From positions 1 to 5,476 of the forward strand of contig USPP01000136.1 of the NCBI GenBank assembly GCA_900556615.1: a DNA stretch of 5,476 bases. The letters are read 5' to 3'. Numbering within the stretch: position 1 is the first letter of the stretch; each line of letters begins with the position of its first letter. Position numbers and translations under genes: made by a program. This document shows, one piece after another, positions 1 to 4,727 of this stretch. Source of the stretch: an uncultured Eubacteriales bacterium (GTDB lineage: Bacteria > Bacillota > Clostridia > Oscillospirales > CAG-272). The notes beneath the pieces were generated by a model. That model was not told the DNA's origin. It saw nothing but the letters and a program-made list of their open reading frames with translations, and made no database searches.

Positions 1-935
1 TCAAGGAAAAAGGCTATGAGGTTGTTATTGTCAACAACAACCCCGAAACGGTTTCGACCGATTCTTATTTCGGTCAGTATGTTACGCAGGGAGCGGGAAG
101 CGGTGTAATTATTTCATCGGGAGATGAGGGAACTTACATTATTACCTGTGCCCATGTGATAGAGGGTGCAACGACGGTTAAAGTAACCTTGAAGGACGGA
201 ACACAGTATGAATCTTCCTTTACGGCAAGTGATTCTCAGACGGACATCGGAATTATCAAAATAAATGTAAGCGGGCTCTCCGCCGTTACGATAGCGGATT
301 TTTCACAGGTTGTTGTCGGCGAGGGTGTGGTTGCTATCGGAAATCCTCTTGGAGAGCTTGGCGGATCGGTTACAAACGGAATTGTCAGCGCACTTGACCG
401 TGATATCATAATAGACGGTACGGCATATCATTTGCTTCAAACCAATGCCGAGATTAATCCCGGCAATTCCGGCGGCGGACTTTTCAATATGGAGGGCAAG
501 CTCATCGGAATCGTTAATGCCAAATCCTCCGGAGATAATGTTGAGGGACTCGGCTTTGCCATTCCGATCGACGAGGCAATGAAGGTTGCAAAAGAGCTTA
601 TTGAGAACGGCTATGTGACGGGGCGCGTCAAGCTCGGATTCTCCCTCATTGAGGTTCAGTCTCAGGAAGACGTGTATTATTGGTGGAAGTATAGCAAGTA
701 TTTTACCGATTACGGTGTATATATCATTGAGTCGGAAAGTGATGATTTTTATTTGGGTGACCGTATTGTTGCGATTAATTCCATTACCGTGAGTTCGACC
801 TCCGATATCAAAAATATGCTTCTTGATTTTGAGGTGGGAGAAACAGTAACCGTTACGGTTTCAAGATTGAACAGTAAAAATCAAAGCGAGATTTTCAATA
901 TTGATCTTGTATTGACAGAAGTGAACGCTAAATAA
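1..935 (+). CDS. htrA: HtrA/DegP-family trypsin-like serine protease with PDZ domain (5' partial)
   Basis: The reading frame is open from base 3 to the TAA at 933-935, so the gene starts upstream of the window. A GTG at 156 is not the start, because the catalytic histidine codon lies just before it (153-155, in TCAHVI). The triad is complete: His 153-155, Asp 243-245 (TDIGIIK) and Ser 468-470 (PGNSGGGLF). The oxyanion-side motif GAGSGVI lies near 91-111. A single PDZ domain occupies about 618-920 and contains GVYII, LGDRIVAINS and a C-terminal strand rich in V and T. HtrA proteases are usually membrane-anchored or exported and degrade misfolded envelope proteins; the anchor would be in the missing N-terminus. 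The PDZ has an aromatic stretch (YYWWKYSKYF, about 675-705) and a shortened carboxylate-loop/helix region. It lies immediately upstream of a two-component system, which suggests but does not prove an envelope-stress link. The family assignment is secure; orthology to a named HtrA is not. Confidence 0.93.
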   Translation, partial: KEKGYEVVIVNNNPETVSTDSYFGQYVTQGAGSGVIISSGDEGTYIITCAHVIEGATTVKVTLKDGTQYESSFTASDSQTDIGIIKINVSGLSAVTIADFSQVVVGEGVVAIGNPLGELGGSVTNGIVSALDRDIIIDGTAYHLLQTNAEINPGNSGGGLFNMEGKLIGIVNAKSSGDNVEGLGFAIPIDEAMKVAKELIENGYVTGRVKLGFSLIEVQSQEDVYYWWKYSKYFTDYGVYIIESESDDFYLGDRIVAINSITVSSTSDIKNMLLDFEVGETVTVTVSRLNSKNQSEIFNIDLVLTEVNAK

Positions 936-943
936 AATTTTTC

Positions 944-972
944 TTGAATTATTCTCGAATACGAGATATAAT
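944..972 (+). promoter_or_regulatory. Sigma-A-type promoter for the two-component operon, with operator-like repeats
   Basis: A -35 box TTGAAT (944-949) and a perfect -10 TATAAT (967-972) are separated by exactly 17 bp. The nonamers TTCTTGAAT (941-949) and TTCTCGAAT (952-960) form a direct repeat matching at 8 of 9 positions with an 11-bp period, the spacing commonly bound by OmpR-family dimers. A dyad TCTCG-aata-CGAGA (953-966) fills most of the spacer. The expected transcription start is near 979. Control by the encoded regulator is inference. Confidence 0.75.
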
Positions 973-974
973 AA

Positions 975-1018
975 TTGCAGGGGACGATTGTCGATACCGT
1001 TCCCTGCAAACAATTTTT
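975..1018 (+). terminator. Hairpin between protease and response regulator, probable intrinsic terminator
   Basis: A 12-bp stem pairs 975-986 with 998-1009 (one G-U pair, 11-nt loop). Four bases later comes a run of five T (1014-1018). It follows the protease stop codon and could end protease transcripts. The -10 box of the next promoter ends only 3 bp before the left arm, so transcripts from that promoter would begin inside the arm and form a shortened stem. It may therefore stop read-through while sparing the operon's own transcript. The gap before the T-run makes terminator strength uncertain. Confidence 0.5.
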
Positions 1019-1062
1019 CCGCATTTTGCGTTTCGAAGGATAAAAACTGTAATTTCCGAAAG

Positions 1063-1109
1063 AAGGAGGACCTTTGCGCAACAAAGGTATGGTGATTCAT
1101 TATGTATAA
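1063..1109 (+). promoter_or_regulatory. Translation-initiation region of the response regulator: SD, hairpin and possible leader ORF
   Basis: A strong Shine-Dalgarno AAGGAGG (1063-1069) lies 32 nt from the regulator ATG at 1102, too far for direct use. Between them is a perfect 7-bp hairpin (ACCTTTG 1070-1076 with CAAAGGT 1082-1088, 5-nt loop); folding it leaves 13 nt between SD and ATG. Alternatively, the SD drives an 11-codon leader ORF from TTG 1074 (peptide LRNKGMVIHYV, first residue Met if initiated) ending at TAA 1107-1109, which overlaps the regulator start and would allow translational coupling. A second, weaker match to the 16S tail, GGTGAT (1091-1096), is 5 nt from the ATG and may be the real site. 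Confidence 0.5.
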
Positions 1110-1788
1110 AATTCTCATAGCGGATGATGAAGAAAAAATACGCGCCCTTATAAGAAAATATGCAGAATTTGAAGGTCATACGGTAACGGAAGCCCAAAAC
1201 GGTATGGAAGCGGTCAGACTGTGCAGCGAGCAGGATTTTGATATCATTGTCATGGACGTTATGATGCCGGAGCTTGATGGTTTTTCCGCGAGCAGAGAAA
1301 TCAGAAAGCATTCCGATACGCCGATCCTTATGCTGTCTGCAAGAGGCGAGGAGTATGATAGGATAAGCGGATTTGAATTCGGCGCCGACGACTATGTGGT
1401 AAAGCCTTTTTCTCCGAAGGAACTGATGCTGAGAATCGATGCCATTATGAAGCGTTTTTCGAGAAACAGTACCGAGGAGACCGTTAAAAAAGAAATTTTT
1501 AAATACGAAGGACTAACTGTTGATTTTACAGCGCGTCTTGTGTATATAGATGGAGTGAGAGCGGAAATGTCTCCGAAGGAGTACGATCTGTTCTTTTACA
1601 TGTGCCGTAACCGCAACATTGCTCTCTCGCGGGAAAAGCTTATTACCGAGGTTTGGGGTTATGATTTTTACGGAGACGACAGAACGCTTGATACGCATAT
1701 CAAGCTGCTGCGAAAAAGTCTTGGGGCATACAGCTCGCTTATTGTCACGCTAAGAGGAGTCGGATATCGTTTTGAAACCGAAAAATAA
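1102..1788 (+). CDS. OmpR/PhoB-family two-component response regulator
   Basis: The 228-residue product has the usual length and layout of this family. The receiver domain is about residues 1-120: acidic pair D8/D9 (ADDEE), phospho-acceptor D52 (VMDVMMPELDG), switch residues S79 (MLSAR) and Y98, and invariant K101 (VKPFSP). The winged-helix DNA-binding domain is about residues 130-226, with the typical elements LSREKLITEVWGYD, RTLDTHIKLLRKSL and VTLRGVGYRFE. It is a cytoplasmic transcription factor activated by phosphorylation, almost certainly by the overlapping downstream kinase. An in-frame TGA at 1093-1095 fixes ATG 1102 as the first usable start. All key residues are present, so it should be functional. 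The target genes are unknown; the upstream protease and its own promoter are natural candidates. Confidence 0.96.
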   Translation: MYKILIADDEEKIRALIRKYAEFEGHTVTEAQNGMEAVRLCSEQDFDIIVMDVMMPELDGFSASREIRKHSDTPILMLSARGEEYDRISGFEFGADDYVVKPFSPKELMLRIDAIMKRFSRNSTEETVKKEIFKYEGLTVDFTARLVYIDGVRAEMSPKEYDLFFYMCRNRNIALSREKLITEVWGYDFYGDDRTLDTHIKLLRKSLGAYSSLIVTLRGVGYRFETEK

Positions 1789-3271
1789 AGCTCGTCGGCT
1801 TCCCGCAATCGGTATAAAATGGAAGCTTTTTGCCTATCTTGCCGCTTTTGCGGCGGTAATTCTGATCATACTCTGGCTTTGTCAGGTGGTTTTTCTCGGC
1901 GATATTTATCGAACTATAAAAACGGCGGAGATAAAAAATGCGGCGTCTGAGTTGTCTCGGATTGTCAATGATACCGATCGGCTTTCCGAAGCGGTAGAGA
2001 CAGTGTCAAGAAAAAACGACGTCTGTATTTTGGTGCTGAAAATGCTCAGTAAGGAAACCGCATTCAAGCTTGTCTCATGTGACGCGGTGAAAAACTGTGC
2101 TATACATAATATGTCGATGTCGGGTATTTTTACTCTGTATGATTCTGCGGTAAAAAACGGCGGAAAATGTCTTCAGCATTTTCGGTATGACGCCGCGTCT
2201 CATCTGTATGTGGGAATCAAAGCCGGAGAGAGCTACGGAGATCCGGAGAGTATCATTTATTCTGTGATTGTTACCGATACGGAAGGTAACGATGTGTTCT
2301 TTATCTTAAATTCCGTTGTTTCTCCGGTAGACGCGACGGTAAAAACCATGAATATTCTGCTTGTAGCGGTGAGTGTGATTATGATAAGTCTTGCTCTTCT
2401 GTTGGCGATATTTATTTCCGGGAAAATATCCAAGCCGATTATCGATATCAATAATTCCGCAAAAGCGCTTGGAGCAGGAAATTACGATACGCGCTTTACC
2501 GGCAATTCCTATCGTGAGATATCGGAACTCAGCGATACACTCAATTACGCCGCAACGGAGCTGTCAAAGGTTGACGGCCTGAGAAGAGAGCTTATTGCCA
2601 ACACGTCTCACGATCTTCGTACCCCTCTTACCATGATTACCGGGTATGCGGAAATTATGCGCGACCTTCCCGGAGAGAATACACCGGAAAACGCACAGGT
2701 TATTATTGATGAATCAAAACGTCTGACGTCGCTTGTCAATGATATGCTTGACATCTCTAAGCTTGAAAGCGGCAATCAGACCGTAAACAGTGAGGTCTTT
2801 GATCTTACCGAGACGTTAAGGCAGGGGATGGAACGCTATAACCAGCTTCGAACTCACGACGGGTATCATATTGATTTCAGCGCAGAGGAGAACGTTACGG
2901 TTTATACCGATCAATCTAAGCTGCTCCAAGCCTTTTATAATATCGTAAATAATGCGATAACCTATACGGGCACGGATAAACTGGTAAAAGTTGAACAGTC
3001 CGTTTATACCGACCCGGATGACGGCAGGCGGTGGGTGAGAATATCGGTTACCGATACGGGAGAGGGAATACCCGAGGATAAGCTGGCGCTTATATGGGAC
3101 AGATATTATAAGATCGATTCCTCTCATAAGCGCGCCGCGCAGGGAACCGGACTCGGGTTGTCAATTGTAAATAAGATAATGAAGCTTCTCGGAGGCAGAT
3201 GCGGAGTGCAGAGTCAAGTGGGCTCGGGCAGTACGTTTATGATTGAGATACCGGTTTTTGAAAAGGAATGA
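1772..3271 (+). CDS. Membrane sensor histidine kinase (HAMP-HisKA-HATPase_c)
   Basis: The 499-residue product overlaps the response regulator by 17 bp and is surely its partner. It starts at TTG 1772: an in-frame stop lies at 1751-1753 and no ATG or GTG occurs before the first membrane segment. An SD-like GAGGAG (1754-1759) precedes it. TM1 is about residues 18-42 and TM2 about 193-217; between them is an extracytoplasmic sensor of about 150 residues with four cysteines (C85, C103, C109, C133), not recognised as a known sensor fold. The HAMP linker is about 218-268. The HisKA domain has phospho-acceptor H280 (TSHDLRTPL, codon 2609-2611). The ATPase domain shows the N-box (YNIVNNAI, about 389-396), G1 (DTGEGI, 428-433) and G2 (GTGLGLSI, 458-465). 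All catalytic motifs are intact. The signal sensed is unknown; proximity to HtrA hints at envelope stress. Confidence 0.95.
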   Translation: MKPKNKARRLPAIGIKWKLFAYLAAFAAVILIILWLCQVVFLGDIYRTIKTAEIKNAASELSRIVNDTDRLSEAVETVSRKNDVCILVLKMLSKETAFKLVSCDAVKNCAIHNMSMSGIFTLYDSAVKNGGKCLQHFRYDAASHLYVGIKAGESYGDPESIIYSVIVTDTEGNDVFFILNSVVSPVDATVKTMNILLVAVSVIMISLALLLAIFISGKISKPIIDINNSAKALGAGNYDTRFTGNSYREISELSDTLNYAATELSKVDGLRRELIANTSHDLRTPLTMITGYAEIMRDLPGENTPENAQVIIDESKRLTSLVNDMLDISKLESGNQTVNSEVFDLTETLRQGMERYNQLRTHDGYHIDFSAEENVTVYTDQSKLLQAFYNIVNNAITYTGTDKLVKVEQSVYTDPDDGRRWVRISVTDTGEGIPEDKLALIWDRYYKIDSSHKRAAQGTGLGLSIVNKIMKLLGGRCGVQSQVGSGSTFMIEIPVFEKE

Positions 3272-3345
3272 GGAAAAAGGAATAAGTAAAAGACCTTCGC
3301 AAAAGCATGGTATCCTAACGGAGAAATGCAAAACTTAATAATACA

Positions 3346-3388
3346 AAACTCTATCGTTGATAAATTTTAGCGATAGAGTTTATTTTTT
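3346..3388 (+). terminator. Rho-independent terminator of the two-component operon
   Basis: A perfect 11-bp stem (AAACTCTATCG 3346-3356 with CGATAGAGTTT 3371-3381) extends inward by four more pairs including two G-U. It is followed after one A by six T (3383-3388). Its position 74 bp after the kinase stop fits the end of the regulator-kinase transcript. Confidence 0.9.
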
Positions 3389-3399
3389 GTCTTTTTCTG

Positions 3400-3428
3400 T
3401 TGCATTTTTGTTTAAGTAGGTGTATAAT
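3400..3428 (+). promoter_or_regulatory. Sigma-A-type promoter for the Ltp-like gene and its leader
   Basis: A -35 box TTGCAT (3400-3405) and a perfect -10 TATAAT (3423-3428) are separated by 17 bp. The predicted transcription start, about 3434-3436, falls at the first bases of the long inverted repeat, so the transcript would start with the left arm and carry a leader of about 235 nt before the gene at 3672. Confidence 0.8.
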
Positions 3429-3432
3429 ATAT

Positions 3433-3599
3433 TTGCTACACAAAACCGAATATTTTGGATTATGGTATTTTTCTCGTTAGGGGGATATTATGCCCTTTTT
3501 CGTCATATCATATTGTTATTGAATTTGGTAAAATCGCAAATTCCACCAACAGTATGATAGGATACCATATCCATATTTTCTGTCGGTTTTGTGTAGCAA
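3433..3599 (+). ncRNA. Long structured leader RNA or MITE-like element closed by a perfect 17-bp inverted repeat
   Basis: TTGCTACACAAAACCGA (3433-3449) is the exact reverse complement of 3583-3599. Further pairing continues inside: GGA plus TATGGTAT (3457-3468, one bulged T) with 3562-3572, and an apical hairpin pairing 3507-3527 with 3537-3558 (7 bp, a bulge, a small internal loop, then 10 bp). A left-side segment 3469-3506 stays largely unpaired, with a possible AGGG/CCCT mini-stem (3479-3482 with 3493-3496). The element sits directly after a promoter and just before a terminator and RBS, as in a cis-regulatory leader. It matches no riboswitch class I know. A miniature transposon with 17-bp ends is the main alternative; no target-site duplication is visible at its flanks. 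Confidence 0.6.
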
Positions 3600-3651
3600 C
3601 AATAGGAGTTTGCGTTTTTCGGTGCACTCTCTTATTGGGGTGCACTTTTTT
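3600..3651 (+). promoter_or_regulatory. Intrinsic terminator with candidate antiterminator (attenuator) upstream of the Ltp-like gene
   Basis: The terminator stem pairs GTGCACTCT (3622-3630) with GGGGTGCAC (3637-3645), 9 bp with two G-U, 6-nt loop, followed by six T (3646-3651). It ends only 9 nt before the AGGAGG site of the next gene, so it must be read through for expression from the upstream promoter. CAATAGGAG (3600-3608) can instead pair with CTCTTATTG (3629-3637), 9 bp with one G-U, leaving one terminator arm inside the new loop and the other outside, so the two folds exclude each other. The alternative arm starts at the base next to the closing helix of the leader element. The terminator is clear; switching is inferred. 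Confidence 0.65.
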
Positions 3652-3660
3652 ATTTACAAC

Positions 3661-3666
3661 AGGAGG
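3661..3666 (+). promoter_or_regulatory. Ribosome binding site AGGAGG
   Basis: A consensus AGGAGG lies 5 nt before ATG 3672 and fixes the start of the Ltp-like gene. An overlapping open frame running from 3455 has no comparable site. Confidence 0.85.
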
Positions 3667-3671
3667 AAAAA

Positions 3672-4229
3672 ATGAAAAAAACTATTTACAAGCGATTTTG
3701 GTTTTGGCTAATCATATTTACAATCATTATTATTATAATTGCAGCAAGCTCCAATGGCGGCAATGCAAATAATATTCTAAACGATTCTACAATTAGTGAT
3801 ACTGCTGCAACTCAAGATTCCTCGAACAGAGGTAGTTCTACAATTAGTGATACTGCTGCAACTCAAGATTCCTCGAACAAAGATAGTACTACAATTAGTG
3901 ATACTGCTGCAACTCAAGATTCCTTGAACAAAGATAGTTCTACTGTTGGCGAGCGTATGGCATTAAGTTCTGCAAAAAATTATTTAAGAACAATGGGATT
4001 TTCTAAAAAAGGATTAATCAGGCAATTGGAGTTTGAAGGATATTCTACAACGGAAGCAACATATGCAGTTAATAATTGCGGTGCCAATTGGAATGAACAA
4101 GCCGTGAGAGTAGCTAAAAATTATTTAAACACAATGGGATTTTCTAAACAAGGATTAATAGACCAACTTATATTTGAAGGATTTACCGATGATGAAGCAA
4201 CATATGGAGCTAATAACGCATACAAATAA
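3672..4229 (+). CDS. Membrane-anchored Ltp-family (superinfection-exclusion-like) repeat protein
   Basis: The 185-residue product has three parts. Residues 1-25 are a short basic start plus a very hydrophobic segment (WFWLIIFTIIIIIIAA), a membrane anchor or uncleaved signal. Residues 39-89 are three nearly identical 17-residue repeats (STISDTAATQDSSNRGS type), a likely disordered Ser/Thr/Asp-rich stalk. Residues 97-183 are two Ltp-type repeats about 47 residues apart, with matching cores AKNYLRTMGFSKKGLIRQLE (101-120) and AKNYLNTMGFSKQGLIDQLI (148-167), then EGY/EGF, EATY and a W140 linker. This pattern fits the host cell surface-exposed lipoprotein family (PF07553). A member, Ltp of Streptococcus thermophilus prophage TP-J34, blocks phage DNA injection; that role here is inference. 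Unlike typical members it has no lipobox cysteine. The gene is AT-rich (14 G/C of 60 in 3961-4020) against 28 of 60 in 1321-1380 of the regulator, suggesting transfer. It is controlled by the leader/terminator upstream. Confidence 0.82.
   Translation: MKKTIYKRFWFWLIIFTIIIIIIAASSNGGNANNILNDSTISDTAATQDSSNRGSSTISDTAATQDSSNKDSTTISDTAATQDSLNKDSSTVGERMALSSAKNYLRTMGFSKKGLIRQLEFEGYSTTEATYAVNNCGANWNEQAVRVAKNYLNTMGFSKQGLIDQLIFEGFTDDEATYGANNAYK
3786..3938 (+). repeat. Three tandem 51-bp direct repeats within the Ltp-like gene
   Basis: Units are 3786-3836, 3837-3887 and 3888-3938. Neighbouring units differ at only two bases each, so they are recent duplications. The unit is a multiple of three and adds 17 residues per copy, so copy number could vary without breaking the frame. 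Confidence 0.95.
3972..4159 (+). repeat. Pair of direct repeats encoding the two Ltp domains
   Basis: The stretches starting at 3972 and 4113 (141-bp offset, 47 codons) are nearly identical for about 47 bp and more divergent after that. They encode the matching AKNYL.TMGFSK.GLI cores and reflect domain duplication. Confidence 0.85.
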
Positions 4230-4320
4230 TCCATAATGCGAGCATCGCATTTGACCAGTCAAATAGCTCGGCGGGCGGTAGCCCTGCACCCACTATTACC
4301 TGTAACGAGCAGAGAAAGAT

Positions 4321-4350
4321 ATAAGCAGAAGGCAAGTTGCCTTTGCTTAT
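4321..4350 (+). terminator. Hairpin after the Ltp-like gene, probable terminator
   Basis: ATAAGCA (4321-4327) pairs with TGCTTAT (4344-4350) and AAGGC (4329-4333) with GCCTT (4339-4343), giving 12 bp with one bulged G and a 5-nt loop. The T-run after it is weak (TATTTTAATT, 4355 onward), so termination strength is uncertain. It lies about 90 bp after the stop codon. Confidence 0.5.
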
Positions 4351-4430
4351 TGCATATTTTAATTATCCGTTAAGAACACAACGGAAAAGCGAAGGCCTTT
4401 TTGATTAGGGCTGATGGAATAACATATTTG

Positions 4431-4488
4431 AAGAATTGCCGAATAAAACGTCAACGTTTTTCGACTGATTTATTCAGCAATCCTTTTT
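4431..4488 (+). terminator. Long hairpin with T-run, terminator-like or repeat remnant
   Basis: ATTGCCGAATAAA (4435-4447) pairs with TTTATTCAGCAAT (4469-4481) with one mismatch, and AAG (4431-4433) with CTT (4483-4485). A small inner hairpin AAACG-tcaa-CGTTT (4446-4459) could form instead of its innermost pairs. Five T follow the stem (4484-4488), the first two overlapping the outer pairs. No gene ends nearby, so a mobile-repeat origin is equally possible. Confidence 0.4.
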
Positions 4489-4528
4489 GAGGAGGCAAGA
4501 GCGACTTCTCAGCCGGCAAAATTTGCGA

Positions 4529-4668
4529 AGAGTATCTCTAAAAATTCAAGGTCAAGGCTCACAGACGTCAATCGTCAGTCTAAAAAAATCCACAGACAGC
4601 GTATACATAAGGATTTTCTGACGAATGACGATCGCCGTTTTTGAATATTGAATTTATAGAGATACCCT
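4529..4668. repeat. MITE-like inverted-repeat element
   Basis: The ends AG(A/G)GTATCTCTA(A/T)AAATTCAA at 4529-4549 and, inverted, 4648-4668 match over 21 bp with two differences. Inside, CGTCA-A-TCGTCAG plus AAAATCC pair with GGATTTT plus CTGACGA-A-TGACG (about 4566-4627, with a 6-nt bulge), so the whole 140 bp folds as one long imperfect hairpin. It encodes nothing evident. Non-coding length, long terminal inverted repeats and AT-rich context fit a miniature transposable element. No flanking target duplication is visible. Confidence 0.5.
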
Positions 4669-4727
4669 AACCACAGACGAAACCGAGAGAGGCAACGTCA
4701 GATTCGGAAGCAAAGGAAAATAACATC

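Larger units (their letters stand above)
3272..3432 (+). other. Intergenic stretch after the kinase: terminator and next promoter
   Basis: After the kinase stop there are about 70 bp without a recognisable element (3272-3345), then the operon terminator and the promoter of the next unit, both listed separately. No coding region or RNA gene is apparent. AT content rises sharply here and stays high through 4229. Confidence 0.6.
4230..4727. other. 498-bp gene-free stretch rich in inverted repeats
   Basis: No convincing gene is present on either strand. A 45-codon frame (4236-4373) has no ribosome binding site, and a stop-bounded frame around 4469-4617 has no good start. The stretch holds, in order: a small dyad region 4266-4310 (GCTCG/CGAGC enclosing GGGC-ggta-GCCC), a hairpin at 4321-4350, a 6-bp hairpin TCCGTT/AACGGA (4366-4385), a longer hairpin ending in T-run 4484-4488, and a 140-bp inverted-repeat element 4529-4668. 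The heptamer CACAGAC occurs at 4560, 4591 and 4672. It resembles mobile-element debris or a multi-copy intergenic repeat more than a single regulatory leader. Confidence 0.5.

Noticed and set aside
156..935. GTG at 156 as the start of the serine protease
   Set aside because: The catalytic histidine codon and the conserved GAGSGVI strand lie upstream in the same open frame, so the gene is simply cut by the window edge.
949..1311. Minus-strand open frames across the protease-regulator junction
   Set aside because: They overlap the promoter and the well-conserved receiver domain, show no domain pattern, and have no supporting start signals.
2391..2582. Alternative-frame ORFs inside the kinase gene
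   Set aside because: They lie wholly within the kinase reading frame over conserved TM2/HAMP sequence and have no independent signals.
3433..3651. 6S RNA
   Set aside because: Length, own promoter and terminator fit loosely, but my fold gives a large one-sided bulge (3469-3506) rather than the symmetric central bubble, and a gene with a strong RBS follows directly.
3400..3671. T-box or other known riboswitch
   Set aside because: No T-box consensus or any aptamer core that I recognise; the closing helix is unusually long and perfect for known switches.
3455..3772. Plus-strand 105-codon frame across the leader
   Set aside because: It runs through the leader hairpins and terminator and overlaps the Ltp-like gene in another frame; no ribosome binding site precedes it and the product has no recognisable feature.
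3786..3938. CRISPR array
   Set aside because: The repeats are contiguous 51-bp units without spacers and lie in frame inside a coding gene.
4236..4373. 45-codon ORF starting MRASHL
   Set aside because: No ribosome binding site, runs through a terminator-like hairpin, and unusual basic/hydrophobic composition; most likely chance translation of repeat sequence.
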